From assembly GCA_037178675.1 (NCBI GenBank), contig JAYMGJ010000119.1:124001-188000 (forward strand): DNA of 64,000 nucleotides, in the 5' to 3' direction. The notes beneath the pieces are model-generated. The model was not told the DNA's origin. It did no database searches and saw only the letters and a program-made list of their open reading frames with translations. The translations under genes and the position numbers were made by a program. This document shows, piece after piece, positions 54,832 to 64,000 of this stretch. The DNA comes from Scleroderma bovista (taxonomy: Eukaryota; Basidiomycota; Agaricomycetes; Boletales; Sclerodermataceae). Numbering within the stretch: position 1 is the first letter of the stretch; each line of letters opens with the position of its first letter.

Positions 54832-56148
54832 TTATTTCGACGTAGGCGCCTGATACACCTCGAAAGCGCCGGCAATTGGCGCGCTCACAATCTTCCCTCC
54901 AGACGGAGCGGTGGTGGTCCCATTCAACGTGTAATACGTCGTCTTCCCACCCCCGAGATCCGTAAACTCTCCGAGAACACCAGCCAGGGTCAAGTTAAAC
55001 GCGTACGAGATATTGTTCACCGCAGAACACCCAGGGAAGGTCGAATTGATGGTCTGGAGACCTTGGTTGATGGTGAGGTGATAGAGGGCTACGTCGTCTG
55101 TCACAGCATAGATTGCATATGTGGCCTGGAATGTGGTCTTGTCTTGTGGGGATTGGATGGCTCGCCCGATGTATGCAGCTTCATGGACTGCGATCAAACG
55201 GTCATAAGTCAGCATGGGTGGAATTTAAGAGGGGCGATTTTACCTGTCCCGTTGGTTTCATCAATCTTAAAGAACACGTGGGTATCATAGAATCCTGTGC
55301 TGTATCCCCATACGACCGCACTGCTGTACCCGCTGATGTATTCAGGCAGAGCCTTCTTGGAGAACATGTGTTTCATAGTGGTGAGGCCGTCGACAGTTAT
55401 GTTCTGCTTGTCTGGCGTCAAGAGGTATCCAGCGCTACATCATGTTAGTATCGTCTCTATGAATGAGACATGCCCTTACCTCTGACCACGGGTAATGGGG
55501 ACGGATCCAAAGAATGCGGGATCCCCGACACTGCTGAGTCGTCCATTGTAGTACCCAACGTTCGGATGGAACGTGTCCAGCATTGCCCTATATATCGCGT
55601 TGGAACATGCTCTATCCCGTGAATATGGACAATCGGACGCACGAGTAGGTGTTCAAAACCAGCGAGTATCCCTCCACATTTAGCGTCAGGTTATACCAGT
55701 GGGTACTGTCATCCCAGTGGAACGTATTATCCCCGATAGAGATCGCCTTCACACCCGCATCGTTCTTGTAAGTGAGGGGGCCAACCAGGGTCGTGCGTAC
55801 ATTCGTTCCGTTGACATTCAAGATAGCCACGTCGATCTTTCCGATGGTGGGGGAAGAACTACAATCGCTCTGGTCTCCCTGGTACCACCTCATGATGATA
55901 GGAAACGTCCCATGCATGAAGAAGTCCCATTGCTCCCATCCTGCATCGGAGAGCGGCTCGATCTGAGGAAGTGTATCCACACTGTTGTGCACAGTGACGT
56001 TGGAGGTGAGAGAAGTGCCAGAACAGTTGTAGAGGTTAGGAGTCTTGTAAAGACCATAATCGGCTCCCGGTTGGAAAGCAAATACTGCTGTAGGCGGGAG
56101 GTAGACGAGGGCCAATGCAAGGAATACTCTGAGGATGGGGGAAAGCAT
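54832..56148 (-). CDS. Secreted glycoprotein of unknown function, paralogue 2
   Basis: Exons 55643-56148, 55480-55587, 55244-55434 and 54832-55187 give 386 aa. The two middle exons have exactly the same lengths (108 and 191 nt) as in paralogue 1. It starts MLSPILRVFLALALVYLPPT, a signal peptide, and shares FQPGADYGL, WDFFMHGTFPII, HPNVGYYNGRLSSVGD, YISGYSSAVVWGYS, VHEAAYIGRAI and DLGGGKTTYYTLNGTT. Both genes point the same way with about 400 bp between them, so this is a tandem duplication. Function unknown. Confidence 0.7.
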
Positions 56149-56821
56149 TGGAGAGCAGCGAACGTGTCCAGTGAGGAGTTCGGGTTAAAGGTGCACTAGA
56201 AGACAGCGTAAGAGACGCCCTGCATCATGGAGTGCCGGCTACATTACATATGGGACGGTATCCGCGCAATAGACCCGCACAGTCCTGCGTCTCACATGCA
56301 TGACACATATGTGCACAGGTTCGGTGTAGCGTCGGGGAGGGGACAGCCATGAAGTAGCAGGAAGGAGACTCTGGGATCGATAATCGTGAGAATGTGCCCT
56401 CCACTTTGGCCTTTAAACCGCTAATCCATGCCTGCTACTCAATAAGTCAGAATGAATGGCTCGGATGGTATGGCCAATCTTAATCAATTGCCGTCCATGC
56501 CGACCTTGTGCATGGCTTACATACACAAAGGACCGGGCCGCGGCGGCCCAACATCTTCCTCAACGCTCACCATTTAGCAGTCCCATCTGCGTGATATACT
56601 AATCATCGCCTGTAATGCTACGCCGGAAAGCGCCGCACGATATCTTAACATGTATAAGGCTTGCAATTTGCAACATGTTGATAATAAAGCAGTGCATGAA
56701 AGATCTATAGGATGATATCGATACAAAATGATGACGAAACATACGGAAGGAATATAGCGATACAACTGCCCGTATACTAGAATATAAAAAAGACAAAAAA
56801 TCAGTCCACAATTCATTCAAT
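56149..56821. other. Intergenic, no gene seen
   Basis: Upstream of secreted paralogue 2 and downstream of cyclin 1. No ORF has recognisable features. Confidence 0.4.
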
Positions 56822-57631
56822 TCAATGTACCAAGCCTATTCGAGCAAGGCACGATTCATCCCACAGCTTGCGCCACCGAGTCTGACGAGGGAATTTGGTA
56901 GCTGGAATATGTGACTCCTTGTGTGGTGGGCAGAACTTGGACACTAGCGACGGAGAGTGGTCATGCACCTGGCAGTGAGCTCGGTAGCACTGTGTGGGGG
57001 GAGAAAGCGTGTCTTCGAGGAAGACACGATGATGGGCGATGATATCCTCCTCGGTGATCGTCACATCCCCTACGCCGAAATCGAGTAGAAAACACGTTTC
57101 GATCGCATATACCTCATCCTTGTCAAATAGCATTTGGGCAGACTCAAATCGCCTGGTCGCAAAGGAGTCGTTACTTATAAACTACAAGTAATAGATCAGT
57201 ACGTTTCGCCTCGGAGAGACAAGTGAAGGCATGCATACCTTTGTGGCCAATAACAATGCCCCTATAAATACGCGCTCGTGGGTACCTGGCCCATATTCCA
57301 ATACACGGGAGAGCTTCATTTGGTCTACATATGCGAGTGCGACCAGGATGATGTCCATGGGGATATGCGACAAGCGTAGGACTCGGGAAACGAAGCCCTT
57401 AAACAGACTATGTTCCATGAGCCGGGAGGGACGATGGATGGACGGCGAGCGTCCCATGGAGAATTGGACCGCGTCGACAATGCAGTCGACAATACGATCT
57501 ATACGACGGTCAGCAGGCTGCAGATGACAGACGTGACTGAGCGTACCAATGAGGGATGGGTACATTGCTACGTTGATCTTCTGGAGGCGAGCGAGGGTGC
57601 AGATGACGGAGCTGCGATTCTCGTAGAACAT
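56822..57631 (-). CDS. Cyclin-domain protein, paralogue 1
   Basis: Exons 57547-57631, 57239-57498 and 56822-57181 give 234 aa. The start is MFYENRSSVICTLARL. The cyclin fold is recognised from VLRLSHIPMDIILVALAYVD, then THERVFIGALLLATKFISN and YAIETCFLLDFGVGD. This is the N-terminal cyclin box of PCL/PHO80-like fungal cyclins, which activate a cyclin-dependent kinase. The C-terminal part (CYRAHCQVHDHS, RQTRWRKLWDESCLARIG) is specific to this pair. A TATAAA element on the minus strand (57684-57689) lies about 53 bp upstream of the ATG. The kinase partner is unknown. Confidence 0.75.
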
Positions 57632-58321
57632 GGTGGGCGAATGTCAAGAGAGGACGGTGGAGGACAGAGTGTCGGGCGAGGAATTTATAAGAGGGCACCG
57701 GAGCATCGATGTGACTCGAATTCCATGTCGTCGATCATGGAGCTTCGAGAAAAGTTGCAGTCGAGTGACAATTACAAATGCGGTAATCGCCCCTAGACAA
57801 TATTGTACTTTGCATGTTCTTCCTTTCTTTGACCAGGACCCATCGACTCTGCTGTGCATCCTGAATTCGAATAGAGTCGAGACCCGGCCATCTCGAGTGT
57901 AGAGTAGGTGTAGATCTGTGTGGATTCAGCGTCGAGGAGATGAGGAGTGGCTGTGCTTTGGAGCTGATGACTAATCATATCAGTTCACATTTGAAAACGA
58001 AAGCATCCTCGGCGAAGCCATGATCAACTCATCCGAAGTGGCACACGAGCAGATACCCTTCATTCTCGGGAGACACCCAACAGGATTCGAGGAGGGGGAA
58101 TGACTGCCTGGCTCAGGGAAGTTGACGAGAGGCAAGTCCTCAGTCTGCACCTTATCTCGTTCACCATAATTTCAAAGCTCTCCAATCGTGTCTCCCTCGG
58201 TGATGAAATTCTGTGCACCGAGTCATGTTTCTATCCCGAGGTCCGTTCCCCCTCTTTCAATCGTATAAATTCCCTGCCCAGTGTTCCCTCGATCTCCATC
58301 CCCTCTTGACACTCGACCACC
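57632..58321. promoter_or_regulatory. Shared upstream region of the two divergent cyclin genes
   Basis: A 690-bp spacer. Each gene has a TATAAA element (57684-57689 minus, 58264-58269 plus) about 55 bp before its ATG. The two leaders end in nearly the same sequence, CTTGACA[C/T]TCG[A/C]CCACC, directly before ATGTTCTACGAGAA. The promoter was therefore duplicated with the gene. Confidence 0.6.
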
Positions 58322-59145
58322 ATGTTCTACGAGAACCGCAGTGCTATTCTCTCTTCCCTCACTCGTCTCTGTGAACTCCATGTAGTGATGCATGGATCCC
58401 TCATCGGTGCGCTCAATTATGATTAATATCTAATCCACTTCTCACCGCTGTTTAGATCATATCGTTAACTGCATCATCGACGCCGTCGAGTTCTCCAAAG
58501 GGAATTCCCCATCGCCCCATCGCCCTTCACTTGAGGAATCCAGTTTACTCAGGCAATTCATCTTGCGAGTACTCCGCCTATCGCATGTGCCCATGGGCAC
58601 CGTCCTCGTTGCCTTGGCATACGTGGATGAGATGAAGCTCCATCACACACTAGACTATGGCACAGCTACATACGAACGGGTATTTCTCGGTGCACTGATA
58701 CTGGCAAACCAGGTATACATCACTCCCAAATGTCTTCTGATATACTCGGTCTGACCAACGCGTTTCTCGTTGGGCTGTTGCGTAGTTCATCCGCGATGAC
58801 CCGTTTGCAGAGAGACGGCTGAAGGGGTACGACCTTCTATTTGACGCGACAGAGATCGAAGCCATCGATTTGCGTTTCCTATTCGACTTCGGCTTTGGAG
58901 CACTGACCATCGAGGAGGGCGCTATCCTAGCTCACTACGAGACGTTTGTCGAGATCGTGGAGAGCGAGAAGCTGTGCCGTCGAGCTTATTGCCAGATTCA
59001 CGACCACTCGCGTGCAGGGGTAACCGAGTTTAGTCCGCCACACAAGGAGGCAGATGTTCCAAGAACCAAGTTGCGTCGTCTAACATGGTGGCGGAAGCTT
59101 TTGTATCAGTCGCATCTTGCCAGGGGGCCGATTTCAGTGCATTAA
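58322..59145 (+). CDS. Cyclin-domain protein, paralogue 2
   Basis: Exons 58322-58406, 58456-58712 and 58786-59145 give 233 aa. Intron positions are the same as in paralogue 1. It starts MFYENRSAILSSLTRL. The cyclin box is VLRLSHVPMGTVLVALAYVD, TYERVFLGALILANQFI, and EAIDLRFLFDFGFGA. The C-terminal half matches paralogue 1 (CRRAYCQIHDHSRAG, PPHKEADVPRTKLRRLT). It is intact and diverges from paralogue 1 mainly by substitutions. The two genes are an inverted, head-to-head duplicate. Confidence 0.75.
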
Positions 59146-59630
59146 TTTCTCAGCATATATCTCTTCTTCAGTTCTCAGCCTCCTTGACTACGGACTCATT
59201 TGTACACGGACGACCACTGTATCGTTGGCAATTTCTTTTCTGTTTCATCTCACCATGACTATATGGTAAGCATACTGCACTACTTCCTGTATGTTAGAAT
59301 ATTTCACGCAGACTTAATAGGCTTGCTCAGGAATTTCGCGTTTCCACCCTCCTTACTACTGACTTAATCGTCGACGACACATCGAAACTGATATTGAACG
59401 CGTCCCTCAGCATTGTGCCACACTAGAACAGAGTTAGTAACTCGTTGCCGGCGAACGAACTCACGAAAGACGGCGCTATTGTATACAACCGTGAGTGTCA
59501 GGCGCACCCCTCAAGGTATGTACAGAAGATCAAAGTATGGATAACATGGCGTGGGTACTGTCATCATGAAACTTAGCAGCACGTCCATTAGGATCTTCCA
59601 AGGGTTGCACGGGCGACATCACCAACTATG

Positions 59631-59738
59631 AATGAATCTATCAGGAGACCGAGCGTCAGATCATTAGAATGTCGTCGTATTCTTGTTTGCGCCCTCACTG
59701 ACACCGTTGATGCGGCTCGATAATAGGTGTCGTGCGGC
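59631..59738 (+). repeat. 108-bp direct repeat, copy 1
   Basis: Starts AATGAATCTATCAGGAGA and ends GGTGTCGTGCGGC. Copy 2 at 59797-59904 differs at only a handful of positions and has the same length. Confidence 0.88.
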
Positions 59739-59796
59739 GCAGTAGAACGTCCCTTTCTCAGTGGTAAGATTGCGGCGTAGCTACTTCATAGCGGCT

Positions 59797-59904
59797 AATG
59801 AATCTATCAGGAGACTGAGCGTCGAATCATTAGAATGTCGTCATATTCTTGTTTGCGCCCTCACTGACACCACTGATGCGGCTCGATAATAGGTGTCGTG
59901 CGGC
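59797..59904 (+). repeat. 108-bp direct repeat, copy 2
   Basis: Second copy, offset by 166 bp from the first, with 58 bp of unrelated sequence between them. Confidence 0.88.
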
Positions 59905-60883
59905 ATAACCCATGCAGTTCGCGTGCCCCTATCTATTAAAGTAAGGCACTCAAACCGTTTTATCTACTGATGTGGGGTCAAGGCTGTAGTTCTTGACGGA
60001 ATGCACTTTTCTTACTAAGTTCCAATCCCGAAGTAAGGCGTTCTAGAACTCTTCGTATCAAATGGCCGCGGTAATTTGTAAGTCCTGTTATATGCTTCAT
60101 CATGGCCTTCTAAACCCTTCTAAAACGTGCGGCAAATGATGCTCCAGGCCAGAGGTATGTGATCGAGTTATATCCAGCCATCGTTTCTATTCGATCCAGT
60201 CCAGAGTCTACCAGTCATAATGCATAATTCCCGTGTTGGTGTTGGGTATGTGCAGGAAGTGAGAAACCTTGATGTCGAAAGAGAGCTCCCCCTCTTCCTG
60301 ATCCATCAATCGCATCACAACGGCCACCATTGCACCCGATTTTCAGTCCATCAGGCAATACTATAACCATACAAGGTGCCGTGGAGACAAGTGGGCAATG
60401 GCTACACCGGCATTTGTCCAAAACTAAACAAAGGCGCTAATGTGAGTGTTGGTCAGCATCTGGTCTATTGACTCGCCATCAAGGAACTGTAAGTCAACGC
60501 CGGTGCAGCGGCCGCACGGCATGGGATGTTTCGTAGTGCAGGTTCCGGCATGGCAATGGCACGGTCGCACGGTCAAGATCTCCAAGCGCTTATGCTGATA
60601 TTGTAGACGGCCAGGACTTTGAGGGATCCCAAATGTCATGCCATAATTCATTTGACGAAATTCAGAACCGACCGAACAAACCAGAATTTCGGATTTCACC
60701 TGAGCGCAAAGCATTCAGAAACCCAGGTGTTCCATTCCAACAGAAGACAAAGAATCCTTCAGCGGCAGTGTATTGATCAAGTTGATGAGTTGGCCATCAT
60801 CGAAGCGCCTGTGCAGAGATAAAAGGATGGTCAGTTTTTGAGGACTCTCCCTCAGAGCCAACACTCTACGCGTTATCTTCATC

Positions 60884-61415
60884 ATGGCCTGCCCACTCAA
60901 TTCCGGCTATTACTATATCCAGACCAGAGACCACAGCAACGTTGGCGTTTCCCACAATAGAGTTGTGGCCCACGGTCCTCGAACTGTAAGTCCTATCACC
61001 TCCCAACTGATCTTGTCATGAAGTGAACTCGTACGCATCAGCGTTTCTACGTCAAGAAAAATGGCAGTGGTCAGAATTGCACCTACGAGATTCTGTCCGG
61101 CCAGCACGTTGTGGATGCAGGCGGGGAGGTTGCTCTCGGGCCCTATGCTCAGCAGTGGAAAATCACCCAATATGGAGACATATACACGTGAGCCATTGAC
61201 ATCTACTACTATTTGACGGTGACTGAGATGCCTCCCCCCATAGCGTTGCGTTGTCATACCATATTAAGAGTGGTTGGACCGTTTCAGGAAACGAGGTAAA
61301 ATTCCACCATCATTGTTGAGGGCTGTTGTTTCACACTTTATCCCAGATTCTGGTCGAAGAGCCTCTGATCCCTACCCTCCCCAGCCAGCAGTTCAGGTTC
61401 ATCCATACCTCTTGA
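60884..61415 (+). CDS. Small intracellular beta-trefoil-like protein
   Basis: Four exons, 60884-60985, 61042-61187, 61244-61295 and 61347-61415, join to 122 aa. The sequence has repeated short beta-strand patterns: NSGYYYIQTRDHSNVGVS, VAHGPRTRFYVKKNGSGQ, YEILSGQHVVDAGGEVALGP, QQWKITQYGDIYT, KSGWTVSGNE and LPSQQFRFIHTS. There is no signal peptide. The Q-W/Q-F pairs and three-fold rhythm recall beta-trefoil proteins such as basidiomycete protease inhibitors of the mycocypin type. That is an inference from pattern, so lectin-like or unrelated roles remain open. The third intron acceptor (CATAG at about 61243) was chosen because it keeps frame. Confidence 0.6.
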
Positions 61416-61993
61416 ATTCATAGTTGGAAAAAATGAAGATTAGGTGTCTGTGTCTGAAATGTACGATCATATGTCTGGTTGAGTTGCAGTATTTCTGTCG
61501 CATTTGTTTGAAAATCCGAGACAGAAGGAGGTGGTATGCATATAAATACTGTTGGCGAGTGTGTTACCCAGGCAGTTAACCCGGGTAGTTGCTTGATGGG
61601 ACCCCCGGGCCTTTGGTTGAACATTCCTAAATAGAAGTGTCACTTCTAGAATTTATTTCTCGGTATGTTAGCCCGCCCCAACCCCATCACTGGACCATTG
61701 CAAATGATTATGCTCTCCTCAGGTATCTCATAAATGTAGAATTTTCTGGCTCAGATCTTCTTCCGCAACCACCCATACACTCGGTTCAGGGGCCAGCGCA
61801 TAACAAATGTACAACGGGGAACTGACCGCGGTTCTCGGTGATTCTCACCAGGACATAGTTGGCCCGTGTCCAAACACAAAAAGCGAAGACGAACGAAACC
61901 ATTTTTAGCCGCTTACAAGCCTGATGGCGATCTGCATGATTCCAAAAAGGAAGACAAACCGTCTCTTGGGCGTCGTGAGATAGGGGCGCGTGC
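61416..61993. other. Intergenic, no gene seen
   Basis: Short ORFs only. Contains CCCGGG-rich palindromic stretches near 61580-61610. Confidence 0.35.
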
Positions 61994-62820
61994 ATGTCAC
62001 GTGTACCAAAATCAATGCAGATGAACAAACACAGCCACACAACATATCCATGCCTCGCAAATTCATCGCCGAGTCCGAACGTTTCCCCGGACACACGCAC
62101 GTCCTCCTCACCGCTGATAGTCAAGGAGTTCCCATCTGTGCACACAACGTTTATACTACAGTACAGAGATGTCAAGGTCGAAGTTGTCTCTACGAAGCCG
62201 TCCCTCGCTTTCTTCGATACGAAAGATGTGGAAGAAGCGGGCGCGAGAGTGTGGACGGACGACGACGAGTGGTCGGTAAGTGTATCTTATTTCCGATCCC
62301 CCCAGCATTGTGAGCATTACACCGTGTACCCCCATCTTACGCTACCCTTGTTTTCATCAGGGATCATATCAAATCGGAGACCCGATCCTTCACATTGAGC
62401 TGAGGCGATGGGCCGACGTCGTCCTCATCGCACCTTGTTCAGCCAACACGCTCGCCAAGATTGCTGGGGGACTGTGTGATAACCTCGTTGTGCGTATTCT
62501 CTCATCTTTTTCATATGCATTTAGATCCAACCTGGCGTCGTGTGGTCTGCAGACTTGCATGCTGCGTGCACTCGCGTCTACGACGCCGACGTATGTATTC
62601 CCTGCGATGAATACTCTCATGTACGAACACCCGCTCACGGCCGAGCACCTTCGCATCGTACGTGAGGTCATAGGATACAATGTTATCGGGCCAATTGGGA
62701 AGAACCTTGCATGTGGTGATGTTGGTGAGTGCAGGCGAACACAGCGGTATATATGCATTTATATTCCGTCTTTTGGGTGATATAGGTGTAGGTGCTATGA
62801 CTGAATGGAAAGAATCATAA
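61994..62820 (+). pseudogene. Phosphopantothenoylcysteine decarboxylase (PPCDC/HAL3-like), damaged
   Basis: PPCDC is the FMN enzyme that makes 4'-phosphopantetheine in coenzyme A synthesis. Most of the core is clear: DVKVEVVSTKPSLAFFD, the catalytic His in HIELRRWADVVLIAPCSANT, LAKIAGGLCDNLV, the Asn in YVFPAMNTLMYEHPLT, and the catalytic Cys in GPIGKNLACGDVGVGAMTEW. Exons join through introns at about 62276-62360, 62489-62551 and 62725-62785. The N-terminal FMN-binding stretch normally found between HVLL and PLIVKE (TGSVAS type) is missing, and the flanking parts are in different frames (HTHVLL versus SSPLIVKEF). The protein also ends early, at KES and a stop. It is best read as a broken paralogue. 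An assembly error would be the alternative. Confidence 0.68.
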
Positions 62821-63328
62821 TAGACAGATTTCGGCTGCAGTTGAAATCATAGCCTGTGTCATTCTTTTTGATCCTACATGTGAGTTGCCAGCAAGGTGAG
62901 CTGCTCGTGATATCTCCCCTGGGCCCCACGCCATTCCCATGAACAGGGATGGTACGACACATAGAACCGGCTGACCTCTGTTAGTGGATATGACAATAGC
63001 CATCGACGACCCTTACCGCATGACATTTGACAGATGCTACATATCCTTATCGCCAAAGAAACATGCATGTACACGCATAGATCTTCCTAGCTGGTCATTG
63101 TCCACTGTGATTAGTACATCATGCACCGGGCATCCCGACGTAGTAGCAGGAAATCTCCCACCGAATTGTGAAGATATATTACAAGAATCAAAATTATCCG
63201 TGCCGTGGAATGTCTTGCATCAATATCCCGCGAGGCACATGTCAGAAAACGAATGTAAGGGGTCATGGTAGATACAGGCTGTACAGAGTATGTGGCATGA
63301 CATCGGCAACGTCTGAGAGCCTCGTCGT
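62821..63328. other. Intergenic, no supported gene
   Basis: Short ORFs only. No domain recognised. Confidence 0.4.
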
Positions 63329-63906
63329 TTAGCAGCACATCTCGCACGGGCAGCCTGAGACAGAATTTATCAGCAACCAGGGATGTAAAGCACGAAGTGG
63401 GCTCACAAATGATGTCAGCGCAGCATTCGCAGCATGCCTATAAGTAGAACAGGGGTGTTAGTACAGAACCGGGACGAATGCACCCCGATAACGAGCACTT
63501 CTTCGTACCTTGCAGCATTCTGTACATGGAATGGTTTTAGGTCAGATACAACACGCGCAGTATGTACAGACAAGAATGCGCACCGAAACAGAGGAAACAT
63601 TCGACAGCGGCGATGAAGCAGTCCTAGATGGAGATGGAAGGAACCGAGCATAGTATCATGTGCCTTCTTTAATGATAACGGTGGTAGCAACACACCTTAG
63701 CAGCTCCTCCACCACGGATACGCTTGGCGTGATGATGTTCATGACCATTCTGGGCATTGTTTGCAGGAGCAGGGTTCGTAACACCTAGAAGGTACGATCA
63801 AAAGTGGGCGCTCAGCACGAGCCCTACCAGCTAATCTCCGGGACGACACACTCATTTCCATAGCAGCCTGGGGCTGGTTAATTGTCGCTTTGTTGGTGGG
63901 CTCCAT
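63329..63906 (-). CDS. Small CYSTM-like cysteine-rich protein in six exons
   Basis: Exons 63852-63906, 63696-63784, 63584-63623, 63509-63519 (11 nt), 63407-63437 and 63329-63354 join in frame to 83 aa. The N-terminal half is polar (MEPTNKATINQPQAA, NNAQNGHEHHHAKR, RIRGGGAAK). The C-terminal half is a dense Cys helix (DCFIAAVECFLCF then ECCKACCECCADIICCPCEM and CC). This is the layout of CYSTM-type small membrane-associated stress proteins. No single exon shows the pattern, so only the spliced reading reveals it. A TATATAA-like element lies about 75 bp upstream of the ATG (63981-63988, minus strand). The function is not known for fungal members. Confidence 0.72.
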
Positions 63907-64000
63907 CGCCTGGCAGGTTCTTGTGAGGGTGCGGAGGGGGTGATTGGTGTGGTGAGAAAGGGGAAGCAGACAACGCTGGGTTATATATTTGAGAGTTGCT

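Larger units (their letters stand above)
59146..60883. other. Gene-poor stretch with a duplicated repeat
   Basis: No supported gene. The only clear structure is the 108-bp duplication listed separately. Minus-strand ORFs at 60215-60421 and 60424-60714 show no domain. Confidence 0.4.

Noticed and set aside
1..64000. CRISPR array, rRNA or bacterial-type operon
   Set aside because: No regular spacer-repeat array and no rRNA signature. The spliced genes and fungal families rule out a prokaryotic origin.

Overview
The window is a piece of a filamentous basidiomycete genome, most likely an agaricomycete. The evidence is dense, short-intron genes (typically 45-75 nt GT-AG introns, with exons as small as 11-18 nt), a DUF6699-type protein, BBC1 and PPCDC homologues of fungal type, small cysteine-rich and secreted proteins, and fungal pogo and Ty3/gypsy transposons. 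No tRNA, rRNA or CRISPR array was found. The species cannot be named from the sequence alone.

Layout, 1-8.7 kb: the left edge cuts a RAD4/XPC repair gene (minus strand). It shares a short divergent promoter with a PEP12-type syntaxin. A weakly coding stretch and a DUF6699 gene follow. 8.7-25.7 kb: intact NOP56 faces a KHA1-like K+/H+ antiporter gene (copy A). This convergent pair has been copied in inverted orientation. Copy B is a pseudogene facing a decayed NOP56 3' fragment, and an intact copy C follows in head-to-head inverted arrangement. A 3.1 kb pogo-type DNA transposon with perfect 40-bp inverted ends lies between A and B.

25.7-33.2 kb: a gene-poor accessory stretch. It holds a CTTA-rich and triplet-rich low-complexity block, a cluster of hairpins and short repeats, weak hypothetical ORFs, and one protein with two tandem G domains. 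33.2-38.9 kb: compact housekeeping genes: SEN15 (tRNA splicing endonuclease subunit), an MFS transporter, an SSH4/EAR1-like SPRY protein, and a conserved lysine-rich hypothetical. 38.9-45.2 kb: a complete Ty3/gypsy retrotransposon with two identical 140-bp LTRs, a polypurine tract, a flanking short target duplication and one long gag-pol frame.

45.4-64 kb: BBC1/MTI1 actin-patch gene, a knottin-like secreted peptide, a second triplet-rich low-complexity block, two tandem secreted glycoprotein paralogues, two divergent cyclin paralogues with matching promoters, a 108-bp duplicated repeat, a small beta-trefoil-like protein, a damaged phosphopantothenoylcysteine decarboxylase gene, and a CYSTM-like cysteine-rich protein split over six exons.

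The window has no single operon-like pathway. Its main theme is recent local duplication (KHA1 x3, cyclin x2, secreted protein x2) next to recently mobile elements. Exon coordinates were derived by hand from splice signals and frame continuity, and identifications rest on recognised motifs, not on database searches.
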